A DNA stretch of 64,000 nt from Adiantum capillus-veneris (lineage: Eukaryota > Streptophyta > Polypodiopsida > Polypodiales > Pteridaceae): contig CM043945.1 in assembly GCA_014529385.2 (NCBI GenBank), positions 98,987,463 through 99,051,462 on the forward strand, in the 5' to 3' direction. The notes beneath the pieces were generated by a model that saw nothing but the letters and a program-made list of their open reading frames with translations, ran no database searches and had not been told where the DNA came from. The position numbers were made by a program, and so were the translations under genes. Shown here one piece after another: positions 1-11,780 of this stretch. Within the stretch, counting starts at the first letter, position 1; each line of letters begins with the position of its first letter.

Positions 1-335
1 TGCCCGTCGGGACTTGCAAAGCATTCCACCTTCGGGCAATCATAACTTTCACACTCGGACTCCGTTTGGCGAGCTGTCTAGATGAGCTTCTAGAGCATCT
101 TGAATACCACATTTAGGGACACATTTTCCGCATTCTGAACACCTTGACTTGCCTTCATCATTATCTCACTTTGGAGGCCCCCCCGGCCTAAAACAAATCT
201 TTAAGCACACATTTTCGTTGCCATTGTCCTGCTAAGGTCTCCCACACTAGCTTTAGCCCTTTGCCATGCACCTGTTAGCACCCTTTGCACTTCATAGCAC
301 ACTTCCCAGCGCGGACCAACTTTGGCTACACCAAC
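1..335. other. Left edge, no recognisable feature
   Basis: I see no gene, RNA or repeat boundary that I can support here. Short open frames on the minus strand have no recognisable motif. Confidence 0.4.
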
Positions 336-915
336 GCCAAAAATTGCCGAGCTTATGTTTGCTTTAAAAAACTTGCTTTTTTCCTCAAACTTTAGAGCTC
401 CTGTGGACATAGCCAACCTCATAAAAGTGGCCCTCGAATGTTAGCCATCAACCCGCAAGTACCCAAGGAGCTCGAGCTTGCCAAGTTGGAGTACACATTC
501 TGCAAACTTAGCAAGCCTCACTTTGGAGATAAATCCATCGACCCTTGGCACCTTCAAGCTCTCCGACCAGTTGACTTGGAAAAGCATCTTTGACCTGCAA
601 AACACCACATCTCGCATACACATCTTGGCAAGTAGAGTCTCCTGGCAACACCTTGATCAAAATCCCATATCATAAACTCCGTAGCACCTACATACAGTAT
701 CCCTTGCCTCGTTTCCAACCTTGTGATATAAGCATTTTCTCTTGTCACCTGTGATAGCAAGAAACACTTGTAGTTTTGACTAGCGAGTGTTCCATCTCTG
801 TGTACCTCTCTCCTAGCACCATCAAATACCTGCCCAATGTCCATGTCACTTGCCTGTAAACTGCCATGCCTAGACTTATTGCACTTTCGTAGGTCGACAC
901 ACTTTGGGTGCACCA
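336..915. repeat. 580-bp dispersed repeat, copy A
   Basis: This segment is repeated in the same orientation at 10217-10796 with high identity over about 580 bp. Both copies start at GCCAAAAATTGCCGAGC and end at TTTGGGTGCACCA. Flanking sequence on either side does not match between the copies, so these are not obviously the LTRs of one element. Minus-strand frames give no recognisable domain. It could be a degraded transposon segment or a captured gene fragment. Confidence 0.75.
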
Positions 916-1083
916 TCATTGCCCACCCCCTCGTTGAGCATTCATGCTCAACCATAGTATTATTTAGGTAAAATAGGACTGTATAGAGAGAATGATATAA
1001 CATAGATATATAGACTACATAAGGAAAAATTGATATAGTGGCTATATAGATAGGATAGAGATAGAGATAAAATTGTTTGCGGC

Positions 1084-1262
1084 ATCATCAGCATGCCGCG
1101 GTGAATACGTACCCGGGCCCCGTACACACCGCCCGTCACACCCTGGGAATTGGTTTCGCCCAAAGCATCGACCAGAGATCACCTATTGCTAAAGTGTTTC
1201 ATGCCGGCGTTGAGTGTGGCCCATTTTGGTATGGGTGGTCTCCTTGGCGCATATCACGGTCC
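1084..1262 (+). pseudogene. Mitochondrial 18S rRNA (rrn18) 3' fragment, nuclear copy
   Basis: The stretch contains the universally conserved small-subunit rRNA decoding-region motif GTACACACCGCCCGTCACACC and, just after it, GGGAATTGGTTTCGCCCAAAG, which is typical of plant mitochondrial 18S rather than plastid 16S or nuclear 18S rRNA. It ends near GGCGCATATCACGG, matching the variable loop and following helix of plant rrn18. The extreme 3' end with the anti-Shine-Dalgarno-like region is absent. It is about 180 bp, carries substitutions, and lies among nuclear retroelements. I read it as a nuclear insertion of mitochondrial DNA and not as a working rRNA gene. Confidence 0.85.
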
Positions 1263-2884
1263 GCCAGGATCAAATGGAAAGCTCAAAGCTTTTCCAAGCA
1301 TGGTGTAGAGCCCACCTAGATCAAAAGTAAAGCATTGCTCATTGCCATCCATCTGTAAAGCATGCATATTGAAGTCTCTCATTGCAGTTGTAGGCCAATA
1401 GACAAGCCACCCTTCCAACTCTTCATAGCATGGAGCTTTGTCACCCTGCATCCATAAACCTTCCTACCAACCATAAGCATAATTTTGGTCACTTGAAGCA
1501 CCTATACCATAAGCAGCTATCCTGTCATCCACTAGAGAACCCTCCATATCATCATCTTTATCATATGAGCATTGAAACCTGCATAGTACACCTTGCAAAG
1601 CAACCTGGAACAACATAGCTATCAACAACACAACACATAGCTTCAATGCCTTGTCATTTGCCTCCACTTGCTGCATAGCAAAGCAAACCTGTTCCCATTG
1701 CAAACCTGTATCCAAACCCTCTGTAAACAGCTCCAAGGCCACCTTTTCATATCCAAGAGTATGACCTACTAGAGCTCCAACATGTTCTACAGATAACTCA
1801 TGACCTACAAGGTTGGTGGCACCTTCCTCTCTGCTTCAGTGGAGCCTCACTCTTATAGGCCGCACTTGTATCTGTTTCCATAGAGTCATCTGTCGGAGCT
1901 AACTATCCACAGCTACACACAAACTCTGGAACTACACTGTGCACCTCCATATGCCCATCAAGACAAGTTTGCGCCCCCACCCCCTTGATAGATAAATCAC
2001 TTCGACATACCTCTGCTTCTAGCTTCTGCAAGTCATCCTTTGACACCTGCTCTTCAATCAAGTTGGATGCACAACCAAACCACATTTCTTCTGCTAGCAA
2101 GGACTCACCATCACGAAACACAAGAGAAGGTTGGTCGACTGACACACAAAGCATCTCCGCACTTGCACTATGCTCCTCTTTGACCTTCAGCGGACTAGAA
2201 GACAACTCGTATACATCTTTATCCACTTCATCTACATGAAAAACATCATAAGTTTCATACCTAGAAGACATGGACTCCGTCTCCCAAATGCTATCTGTAT
2301 CCAAAGCATTGCTAGAGCTTTGAGAGCTATTGGACTCCTCTTTTGAACTTGCTGATTCTTGCACCACTGCTACCTTCCTCGTTGTCGATTCCAGAACCAA
2401 CACTTATTCTTCAAGACCTTTTATCACCTCATCATCTTGAGCAAGCAAACTGGGTGGCACTCTAAATATTCCTCTCTGTATCTTTTGAGACCTCATTGGA
2501 ACTTGTTGCATCTCCTCTAGCCTGACATCAACTTCACGTGCTTTCATCAAATGCATATCAATAAAAGGATCTTTTACCTCTTGGTGCTCATCAATCTGTT
2601 TGGGCCTAGGTCCACTGGCTACCATTATTGTAGATTGTAGCAATCCCGCCTCTATTTTCTTCATCTTTCGACTCTTTGCTTGGGAAACTTTGACAGCTTC
2701 ATCAAAGGTCCTTGGATCTTCATAATCCACTCTCTCACGAACATATGGATGCAAGCAAGATAGAAACCTTTCCAGCTTAAAATATCCCGCATTGGTTGCT
2801 TGGGTAGAAGCTGCAAAATCCGCCCAATAAGCTTCAAATTTATCAAAAAAGGCATTGAAATTTGCACTTACATCCTGTTGCAAG
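1254..2884 (-). pseudogene. Retrotransposon gag-like ORF, downstream half (interrupted)
   Basis: A mostly open minus-strand frame runs from 2883 to about 1254, broken by stops near 1903, 1742 and 1452. Its upstream end (2883-2404) resembles the C-terminal half of a Ty3/gypsy capsid: it has the pattern 'F..Y..F.........GYFKLERFLSCLHPYVRERV' and then a basic segment. The middle (about 2400-1903) is acidic and serine-rich with no motif. The upstream half lies at 8664-8960, on the other side of the nested gypsy element. No protease, reverse transcriptase or integrase follows, so the parent element was gag-only or lost pol. The strong gag match covers only the first 160 residues; the rest is inferred. 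Confidence 0.6.
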
Positions 2885-3037
2885 TGTCAGGACAACAGCA
2901 AGGCAGGACTAGACAAGGGCAAGGCCGGGCTAGGTAATGTGAAAAGGGAGTCCAACTAGGGCAAAGGGCTAGGAGCCATGCTATATAGTGGGTGGTTGGG
3001 AGGTGGACTCCTAGGTTCTAGTTCCCCTTGTCTAACA
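2885..3037 (+). repeat. 5' LTR of nested gypsy element
   Basis: It starts TGTCAGGACA and ends TTGTCTAACA, and matches 8511-8663. It is short for a gypsy LTR (153 bp) and is preceded by target duplication GCAAG. Confidence 0.93.
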
Positions 3038-3038
3038 T

Positions 3039-3056
3039 TGGTATCAAGAGCAAGGT
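3039..3056 (+). other. Primer-binding site, initiator-tRNA-Met type
   Basis: TGGTATCAAGAGCAAGG lies one base after the 5' LTR. It resembles the common plant primer site complementary to the 3' end of initiator methionine tRNA (TGGTATCAGAGC) with one changed base. Confidence 0.75.
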
Positions 3057-3814
3057 TTCTAATTTTGGAAAGGGCACAGTCGTGGTGTTGGAGAGCCACA
3101 CAATTCTTGCATGTTTTTGCATGTCGGGGTCGAGGAGGCCGTGGAGCTCACCCTCTGTGAGGAGGACAAAGAAGAAGGACGGTGTAGGCAACACCTCTTG
3201 CGAGGGAAGCAGCCGAATTGCACCCTGCACCGAATTGCACCCTTGCGGGCTCTACGATATCGCGCCGGTCTGAGGAGCAAAGCTCGACCTAGGGCCACAG
3301 CCCACTTCGTGCTGTAGCGACCACCATCTCTCTCAACAGCTCCTCGCGTGCTATTGTTGCTAGCCATGCCAATTGAGAAGCTTTGAATTTACACTCAAAA
3401 ATGCCTAAGGCCTTTGGCCTTAGGACTTTATTGGAACAAGGGGTGATACACACCCCACATCGAGCAAGGAGCTTTGACCTCCGGAGTTAGTAAGCATAGA
3501 TCCGAGGGGATCAAAGGCAAGGCCGGCAAGTACACACAGTCACACCACTTTTCTGCGTACTACCTGTAAAAAATCAGAGAATTAATAAAGAGTCTCAAGG
3601 GGAGTCAGAAGCGACATTATTTCTCAAATTTGATTGCGATCGAAAGCAATTCTACCCATACTCGATTCGGCTACAACGGGTTAAGGATTTCCCTACACGG
3701 CTGACATTTTGGATCAATTTTGACTTGGACAATATCAATTTTGACAGGATTAGCAAGGCTAATTAACCTTTGTAGTGCTCTCAATATCATGTATTTTTCT
3801 TACTATTCCTTTCA

Positions 3815-5000
3815 TTGTACTGTGTCGCCATGGATTCAGATATCAATATGACTTTTGATTTCGAGCAAAATATGCCTGATCCTGCGCATGATGGCTCGTG
3901 GCCAGATGCTCTCACGGAGAGTGCCCGCGACGCTATGGCAGGTGACGACATTTATGAATTGCTCGACATTCAAGAATTTTGTGCACTTCAGACACGCATA
4001 TCACTCATGGAAGGAAATTTTAAATCTTTAAATGAAAACGTCACTAAATTATCCACATTAGCGATCCAATTAATGCAATAGTAGTCCAAGGGTCTTGCTG
4101 ACACGCACATGCATGAGCACGTTGCTACACAAGGGCAAGGCCCTTCTAATCAAGGACAAGGTCCAACTGCTGATACTTTGCACACTCTCACTGCAAAAGA
4201 GGTGGATGAGTTGTTGAAAAACACCAAACCACCGACTTTTAGGGAGAAGACCGACTTTTAGGAATACCTTTCTCAGCAAGTGTGATGGAATTCACGTCTT
4301 TCGGCGTACTCTGGATGCAGTCAAAGCACTGCAAACAAGCTTAACTCTAGAAGGCAAGGCCTACAAATGGTTGATGTCTCTCAAGGAGAAGAATATCATA
4401 CCACAGAGTTGGGCAGCTTTTGAAGTTATGTTTCGCAAATAATTTTTTCCTACAGATTGGAATTGGACGGCTTGGGACACGTGTTCCATGCGCCAATACC
4501 CATCATTACTTGAATATATATCTCACTATCGGGATGTTATCCTCAAGTTGGAAGGCTTAGATAACTTTCAGTAAGTACGGGGATTTATATGTGTTCTGAC
4601 ACCAGAGCTTAAGAAGCACGTCAAGACCCAAGACCCTAAAACACTTGAGGAATCCATAATGAAAGCATATATTCACGATGATCCAGATGAAAAGAGATCA
4701 CATAATACTCACGTGCCTGGTAATACACGCACACAGTATGGGCACAATAAAAGGAAATTTATAGTAGTCAATTCAGAAGCATCTAAAAAACCCAAGGGGT
4801 CCAGAGGTCTTCTCTCTCCTGAGGACTTTGATAAAGCTAAGAAAGAGAAATAATGTTTTCAATGTTTAGGAAGCGGTCATGGCAAAAAGGATTGTCCCAA
4901 GGGGAAATCTACTGCTCACCTCAAGGAGAAAGTAGTGCACATGGTGCAACTGCTGCCTCTTGAGTCTTCCTCATGATTCTCTACAGTGGAAGTAACACAC
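3815..5000 (+). pseudogene. Gag of nested gypsy element, with CCHC zinc knuckle
   Basis: The ATG at 3830 opens an 83-codon frame beginning MDSDINMTF and ending in tandem stops at 4079. Capsid-like sequence continues in other frames from about 4270 to 4650. A CX2CX4HX4C zinc knuckle (CFQCLGSGHGKKDC) is encoded at 4854-4895, immediately after an in-frame TAA. Gag packages the element RNA into particles; the knuckle binds nucleic acid. The frame is broken by several stops and at least one frameshift, so no full-length Gag can be made. Confidence 0.8.
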
Positions 5001-5079
5001 ACCGAGGTGGTGCATGACTGTTGTCTCACAGCTTCCATGTGGCAATAGACCTTCGGACCACTGCACGGATCTCTGCAAG

Positions 5080-8000
5080 GGCACAATGTGCACATCTTGG
5101 TAGATGACGGTGCTACTCACAATTTCATCAATTACGGATTGGTGAAAAACCTCAAATTGCCTCAAACTCCAAGTACGACCGCTACAAGGTAGCAATGATG
5201 AATGGACATGATACCGAAATCTGGGATACTCAAGTTCAAGCTGTTCCGTTGGAAGTACAAGGTTATTCCACATCCTTGGATTCTCAGGTTATGAACATGG
5301 AGAGGGCAGACGTGGTCCTTGGTAGGGAATGGTTGCATAGCCTTGGACCATCAATGAAGTGTAGCTATGAGCACAACAGCTTGATGTTCGAATCCCATGG
5401 TGCACATGTGTTGTTGTTAGGAGAGAAGGATGTACCTTCTTCACCATTGATATGTACAGTTGAGCTTATGCAGCTCGTTTTTTATAATAAAATAGATCAA
5501 GTTTTCTTGTGTTACTCATTGTCTCATTTTCTCTCTAACATTAAATCTGTTGAACATTCCTCAACGCCGCATGCTTCTCTCTCATCTCTTCCACCAATGG
5601 CTACTTCCAAACAAGCAAACGTTGCTAGTGAGTTACAAAAATTGTTAAGGAAATTTCAAGATGTTTTTCCTAACGATTTGCCACCAGGATTACCGCCGGC
5701 ACGATCGGTGCAACATAGCATCGATGTGGTTGCAGGCAGTAAACCTATTAGTAAACCACCCTACCTTATGAGTTACTCTGAAGCTGCTAGGGTGGAACGT
5801 CAGCTTGCTGACTACCTTAGCAGAGGGTTTATCCAACCCAGTTCTTCACCATGGGCTTCTCCTATCCTATTAGTCAAGAGAAAATACGGCACTATGCGCA
5901 TGTGCGTAGACTACCGTGGCTTAAATGCGATTACGGTTAAGAACAAGTACCCATTGCCATGAGTGGATGAGTTGTTCGACAAACTCACTCATGCTCGCAT
6001 TTTTACGAAAATAGACTCGTGGTCAGGTTATCCCAAGTTCGTATTTGACTTGCTGATATACCCAAAACTGCATTCCGAACAAGGTTTGGACACTACGAGT
6101 TCTTGGTGATGCCTTTTGTGTTAACCAATGCGCCCGCAACATTCATGACACTTATGGATAGTGTCTTGAAACCGTACTTGGGTAAATTTGTCATTGTTTT
6201 TCTCGATGACATTCTAGTCTACAGTGCTTCTAAAGAAGAACACTTACAACATCGCAGGCAAGTATTTGAATTGTTACGAAGAAATAAATTATATGCCGAG
6301 GAATCTAAGTGTGATTTTTTGAAAGACGAAATTCACTATCTGGGCATGTTATTTCAGCTAATGGGCTATATATGGATCAATCCAAAGTGGATACAATCCG
6401 GAAATGGCCTTCTCCTAAAAATCTGAAAGAGTTATAGATTTTTTTAGGATTTGCAGGTTTTTACTGCAGGTTCGTTAAAAACCATGCTAATATTGTTGTT
6501 CCCATGACGGATCAACTAAATGGCAAAGGCAAAGCTTTTCAGTTGGGGACTCTCTCAACAGCACAGTTTTGATACGCTCAAGGATGCATTAGCTACAGCT
6601 CCCATACTAGCTATTGTAGATCCTTTGAAACCATTCGTTTTGGAAACGGATGCCAATGACCGTGCTATTGGAGCAGTCCTGTTACAAGGCAGACGGCCAA
6701 TTTCATTTGAAAGCAAGAAGCTTAATGCAACTCAATAGAACTACTCTACTTATGAGCACAAACTCTATGCAATAGTGTGTGCCTTAAAAACATAGCGGCA
6801 TTATTTGTATGGGGCTCAGTTTGAGATTGTGTTTGACCATGAAAGCATCAAATGATTTACACAACAAACGGATCTGAAGGGTCGGAAATCTAGGTGGGCC
6901 AAGATTCTTTAGGAATATGATGCCAAGCTCCGGTATCATAAAGGTCGATACAATGTGGTGGCTGACGCTCTAAGTCATATGCCGGAGATCAATTCTCTCT
7001 TGTTCACAGAACTTCGTTGTGAATTTTTGGATTCTCTCAAAGGTAAATATAAGCATGATGAGGCATATTCCAAAGTGTGGAGCCATGTACAAATGAGGGA
7101 TCCTTCTCACTCCAATGATGGTAGTGTAACGTTAACCTCCACACCTAGTTCTCCTCTATCGAGTGATGAATTACAACGATGGAAGCATTTCACCATCGAC
7201 AATGGGTACTTCCTCCATAAGGGGAGAGTTTGTGTACCTACGGACACAGACATTCGGCGCCAAATTCTTTATGAATTTTATGATAATCCAAGTGCAGGGC
7301 ACCCTGGTATTAGAAAGACTTATGCTCTCGTACAACAATAGTTTTACTGGCCAGGTTTACATGGCTTTGTTCAAGCTTATGTCTTGCATTTCCAAAAATA
7401 TCAAGTTAACAAAGCAGAGCACCTGAAAGCAGGAGGACTCTTACATCCTTTGGAGATTCCCAATGGAAAATAGGAAAGTATCTCTATGGACTTTATTGTG
7501 GGTTTACCAACCATTGTACGAGGTCATGACTCGGTATGGGTGGTCATAGACCGGTTGACTAAACTATGTAAGTTTATTCCAACCAAATCAACGGTTAAGA
7601 CTCCAAAACTAGCCAAGTTATTTGTGGACAATCTATACAAGTTTTATGGTTTGCCAAGTAACATTGTCAGTCACCGTGATCCCAAGTTTAACATTCATTT
7701 TTGGAGGGTTGTGTTCAAACGATTGGGTACATAACTAAACCTCAGTACAGTTGATCATCCAGAAACAGATGGTCAGACTGAATGAGTTAACCAAGTGCTA
7801 GAGGATATGCTAAGAGCACACGTCAGCAAAAAATAGTCAGACTGGGAAGAATACTTGCCTATTCTCGAGTTTTCCTACAATAGTGCTAAGCATGTCACAA
7901 CTGGATTAGTCCTTTCATACTCATGTATGGTTTTCAACCTAGGTCACATGTTATGATGGGGTTGGCAACCGAAAAGCTCCAACGGGTTAAGGATTTTCTC

Positions 8001-8510
8001 CAAGACCACATGGATATGTTGAAACTCCCTCATCAGAATGTCCGACAAGCGGCGCAGGATCGGTATAAGAAGTATGCTAATGAGAAACAGCGGCAAGTTA
8101 CATTCGAGGAAGGGGAGGAAGTATTTTTACGTGTGCCAGAACATTCAATTATCTCCCTGATATTGTGGGCCTTTTAAAATACTCAAGCGAGTAGGTGATC
8201 GTGCCTACAAATTATTGCTACCTACACATTCTCGTATTCATCCGATGTTTCATGTAAGCGGTTACATGGGGACGACAATGTCGTTTACCAACAGATTTTG
8301 GTTGATTTCATTGAACCTCCTACCTTACCGCATGAACCTGAATGTATTCTCGACTATCATGAGTTACATACGCGTCATCATGTATGTCAACAAGCCTTAA
8401 TCAAGTGGAAAGATCGACCTGAGGAAGGTGCCACTTGGGAAAACATTAGTGTTCTTAAGAAGAAGTTCCCCACTTTTGTTTTTGAGGACAAAAACTCTAG
8501 GGGGGAGTAA
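5080..8510 (+). pseudogene. Pol of nested gypsy element: protease, RT, RNase H, integrase, chromodomain
   Basis: Protease: [11 protein letters not shown] at about 5098-5130, with DDG where D(S/T)G is usual. Reverse transcriptase: from about 5755, with [11 protein letters not shown] at 5908-5937 and the catalytic FLDDILVYS at 6199-6225. RNase H: about 6540-6960, with FVLETDAND. Integrase: zinc domain near 7300-7420, catalytic core from about 7480 (MDFIVGLP, then a second segment to 7740). The C-terminal chromodomain-like segment at about 8330-8500 reads LIKWKDRPEEGATWEN and ends in FEDK, typical of chromoviruses. Stops lie at 5960, 6736, 6793, 6910, 7339, 7471, 7737 and elsewhere; most are explained by C:G to T:A changes. 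Confidence 0.9.
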
Positions 8511-8663
8511 TGTCAGGACAATGGCAAGGCCGGACTAGACAAGGGCAAGGTTGGGCTAGGCAGTGTGGAAAGGGAGTCCAACTAGGGCAAAGGGCTAGGA
8601 GCCATGCTATATAGTGGGTGGTTGGGAGGTGGACTCCTAGGTTCTAGTTCCCCTTGTCTAACA
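8511..8663 (+). repeat. 3' LTR of nested gypsy element
   Basis: Same 153-bp LTR as 2885-3037. It is preceded by the purine tract GGGGGGAG and followed by target duplication GCAAG. Confidence 0.93.
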
Positions 8664-8960
8664 GCAAGCCTTTGATCTTTGCATCTGCTTTCGAAGCCGA
8701 CACCACCTTTCAATACCTTTGTAAAAATTGCTGGCGAAATCCGATCCAATTCTACTTGTGCACACCTTCTAATCCATCGAACCAAACTTTTGCTTTACCT
8801 CACAGCACCAAAGGTAGAGTCTGGAGCTTTTCTTCATCACTTGGCATCCGCAGTACTCTCAGCATAAATAGCTCAAAATCGACAATCCAATCGGCAGCAT
8901 CTTCATCTCCTTTGAACAATGTACCAAACTCCTGCTTCATCTTGATTCTTGAACACTTGG
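8664..8960 (-). pseudogene. Retrotransposon gag-like ORF, upstream half (interrupted)
   Basis: Reading leftwards from about 8957, the minus strand encodes a gypsy-type capsid start with F-K-G-(x)4-A-A-D-W-I-V-D-F-E, then GKAKVWFDGLEG and a FRQQFLQRY-like segment. At least two stops interrupt it. The nested gypsy insertion begins at 8663. Allowing for the GCAAG target duplication, the frame resumes at 2884 in the other half, so both halves belonged to one ORF. Confidence 0.7.
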
Positions 8961-8979
8961 TAAAGAAGCAATCAGTGGG

Positions 8980-8997
8980 TCCTCAGTAGGGGCACCA
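8980..8997 (-). other. Primer-binding site of minus-strand retroelement
   Basis: The minus strand reads TGGTGCCCCTACTGAGGA just upstream of the gag start. The gypsy element at 19365 has nearly the same primer site (TGGTGCCCCCACTGAGG at 22065), so the two probably belong to one lineage. The matching 5' LTR should lie to the right of 8998 but I cannot delimit it. Confidence 0.65.
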
Positions 8998-10216
8998 CAA
9001 GATGGAAAGGGGGAAATAAGAAAACCAGCAGCACACAATCCGAATACCTCTCTATAGCTTAGTGATTTCATAGCACCCCTATCCCCTACTAAACACACAT
9101 CTCAACACACAATATGCAAACTACTATTGTCCACTCATAGACCTGAACATTCCCGGCTACCCATACCCAACCACCCAGCATGCTAGCATAGAGGTCCTCC
9201 TTAACCCTTCATAGTACCTTATACCATAGGTAATCTATCCACTATCAGTCAATATACATTAATGCTTCAAACGACCACTAGCATACCCACAATGCCTTAT
9301 ACAAGCTTGCTCTTTGGTATAACACTCACACAAGAAACATTTATCACTCGCACAACCCTTCATTCAAAGACATGATGAGAGAAAAATAGGACACCAGTTT
9401 GAGGATAGAGTGGGTAACAAGCACGGCAAAAAATTCTTCAGCAAGAAGGTGTATAATGATGGATTTTTATAAGTAAAAATGCCTTTCTTTAGCTTATGTC
9501 AGGCCTCTTTCTCGCTCACTTGCTTTTGCTGCTTTGGAAATCTTTGTCACTTGTTGGCATCGATTGTCCTTGGCATCATCTTCATTCTTCTCATGCGGCC
9601 CCTTCTCACCAAGTCCTGGCGGCCCCTTTATTGGCCACCCGCTCTAGTGTTCCAAGCCACGCCATCTCTGGAGGCCTCTCTCTTGTCACGGCCCAGGTGA
9701 CTGCAATAGCGCCCAGTTTTTTTGCACTCTGGCACTCCCTCCTTTGATGGTGCCCCTCTCAACCCCAAGTCCACTACTCAATGACCCCTCTAGCCAGCCA
9801 AGGCCAGCCCCTTGTGGTCTCCTAGCGCTTGCTTATGAAGCTTCTCTTCAGCACCCCTAACCTCTCTTGGCCTTGCCGTATGAAGCCGGCCTCTGTAGCC
9901 CCTCCAACCTGTAGCTCTCGGCCCTCCTGTGCTCTCCCGAAGGGCGAGTCCTCACAAGCCTTCGTTGGCTAATAGCGACCTTGTTATTGGTCCCCTTCAC
10001 CTGCAAACTTGCCGACCTCCTTCTTATGCAACTAACGCTTTCTTATAATAGCGCCCCCTCTTTGCTTTTGCATGGCCACAAGGTGGCGCGTCTGATCTCT
10101 CCCCTCAAGTTGCTCGGACTCGTGTCCTTCCATCTGCAGTAGCGCCACCCTCCATGCAACGCTTTTTCCTTCAAGTGAAAGCTTTAAAAAACTTCGGGTT
10201 TGTCCCCCTTGCACAT
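8998..10216. other. Unassigned; possibly LTR of the minus-strand element
   Basis: There is no gene with recognisable motifs. Position relative to the primer site at 8980-8997 predicts that a 5' LTR of the minus-strand element begins here. No second copy that would confirm it is visible in the window. Confidence 0.35.
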
Positions 10217-10796
10217 GCCAAAAATTGCCGAGCTTATGTTTGCTTTAAAAAACTTCCTTTTCTTCCTCAAACTTTAGAGCTCCTGTGGACATAGCCAACC
10301 TCATAAAAGTGCCCTTGAATGTCAGCCATCAACCCGCAAGTACCCAAGGAGCTCGAGCTTGCCAAATTGGAGGACACATTCTGCATGCATACCAAGCCTC
10401 ACTTTGGAGATAAATCCATCGACCCTTGGCACCTTCAGGCTCTCCAACCAATTGAGTTGGAAAAGTATCTTTGACCTGCAAAACACCACATCTCGCATAC
10501 ACATCCTGGCAAGTAGAGTATCCTGCCCACACCTCAATCAAAATACCATATCATAAAATCCATAGCACCTGCATACAGTATCCCTTGCCTCGTTTCCAAC
10601 CTTGTGATATACGCATTTGCTCCTGTCACCTGTGATAGCAAGAAACACTTGCAGTTTCGATTAGCGCGTGTTCCATCTCGGTGTACCTCTCTCCTAGCAC
10701 CATCAAATACCCGCCCAATGTCCTTGTCACTTGCCTAAAAATTGCCATGCCTGGACTTCTTGCACTTTCGTAGGTCGACATAGTTTGGGTGCACCA
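10217..10796. repeat. 580-bp dispersed repeat, copy B
   Basis: Same-orientation copy of 336-915. Copy B encodes the same uncharacterised minus-strand frames with scattered substitutions. Confidence 0.75.
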
Positions 10797-11640
10797 ACGT
10801 CTATGTACAAAAACAGCAAAACTATGCACCCCGCACAATTGGCCCGCATGCGTAGAGACAGTTGGCACACACCGCCTTTGGACACTTTGTACAAGCATGC
10901 TTTATTTACATTCAAGGGACCCAAAAGCATTAAAAATCCTTTTTCAACGTCATTGGGTTGGCTTTTATCATTCCGTAAAAACATTGCACAACGTAGTTGG
11001 CTCTCTTCTCTTCGCTTGAAGACCACCAATGCGCTACTTGGAATGAGAGAATGAAAGGAGATAATGGAGATTCATGTTATCGAAAGCTTGAATGTGATGA
11101 GAGAGGAGAGGGAGAGTGTAATGACAAGCTTGATTACGATTTTGGCCATGGTTTCTCTTGGAGAGAAGAGTGTGTGTAGGAGGTGTGTGTGAAAGAAGGC
11201 TTAGCTCTTTGGCTTTCCCAAGCTTACTCTCAAGCTTCATCTTCAAAAAAAATGAAAGAGGGGAAGTGTTGGACGAGTAAGAAAAGTCCTATTTTTATGC
11301 TTATCTTGATAAGTTGTTTTTGTGTATCATGATAAATTTGATTACTTTTCAAAACTTCTTTAACAAGTTACTTTCTCACTTTGTCCAATTTCTTCCCTTT
11401 ATCCTCTCTTTCTTTTTTCTTTGCTAATTTCCTTGGAAAAAAAAAGCTAATTTCACATGGATTGGTTAAGCCCATGTCCCCATGGCTTAAACTAAAAATG
11501 TATCGTGGATAATCTTTGGTGCTTGAATTTGGCCCAAATTTTATCCAAATATTTATTATTATTATTATTATACTTTTTTTTCTTTTGAGTCAGTGACTTC
11601 GAGGTGTTGGTCATGAGTAAGAGCTGAAAGGAGGCCCTTA
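10797..11640. other. Non-coding stretch, no recognisable feature
   Basis: No supported gene. It is T-rich from about 11290 and contains a short (ATT)n run near 11552-11570. Confidence 0.4.
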
Positions 11641-11780
11641 CACTCTCTCTCTCTCTCTCTCTCTCACTTCCTCTCTCTCCCTCCCTCTGTATTTATTTAT
11701 CTCTCACTTCCTCTCTCCCCCTCCCTCTCTATTTATTTATCTCTCCCTGTCTCTCTCTCTCCCTCTCTCTCTCTCTCTTT
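11641..11780. repeat. CT-rich low-complexity tract
   Basis: Interrupted (CT)n and CCCTCT blocks, with a TATTTATTTAT segment repeated twice. Confidence 0.9.

Larger units (their letters stand above)
2885..8663 (+). mobile_element. Ty3/gypsy LTR retrotransposon (chromodomain type), decayed
   Basis: This is a complete 5.8-kb element bounded by 153-bp LTRs and a perfect 5-bp target duplication GCAAG (2880-2884 and 8664-8668). A primer site follows the left LTR and a purine tract precedes the right one. Inside are gag, CCHC knuckle, protease, reverse transcriptase, RNase H, integrase and a C-terminal chromodomain-like segment, in gypsy order. About twelve in-frame stops interrupt the polyprotein, so it is inactive. 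It is inserted in the gag ORF of an older minus-strand element. The two LTRs differ at 8 of 153 positions, all in the first 60 bp. Confidence 0.93.

Noticed and set aside
336-10796. Direct repeats as LTRs of one 10-kb element
   Set aside because: Flanking sequences on both sides differ and neither copy starts TG or ends CA at its boundary.
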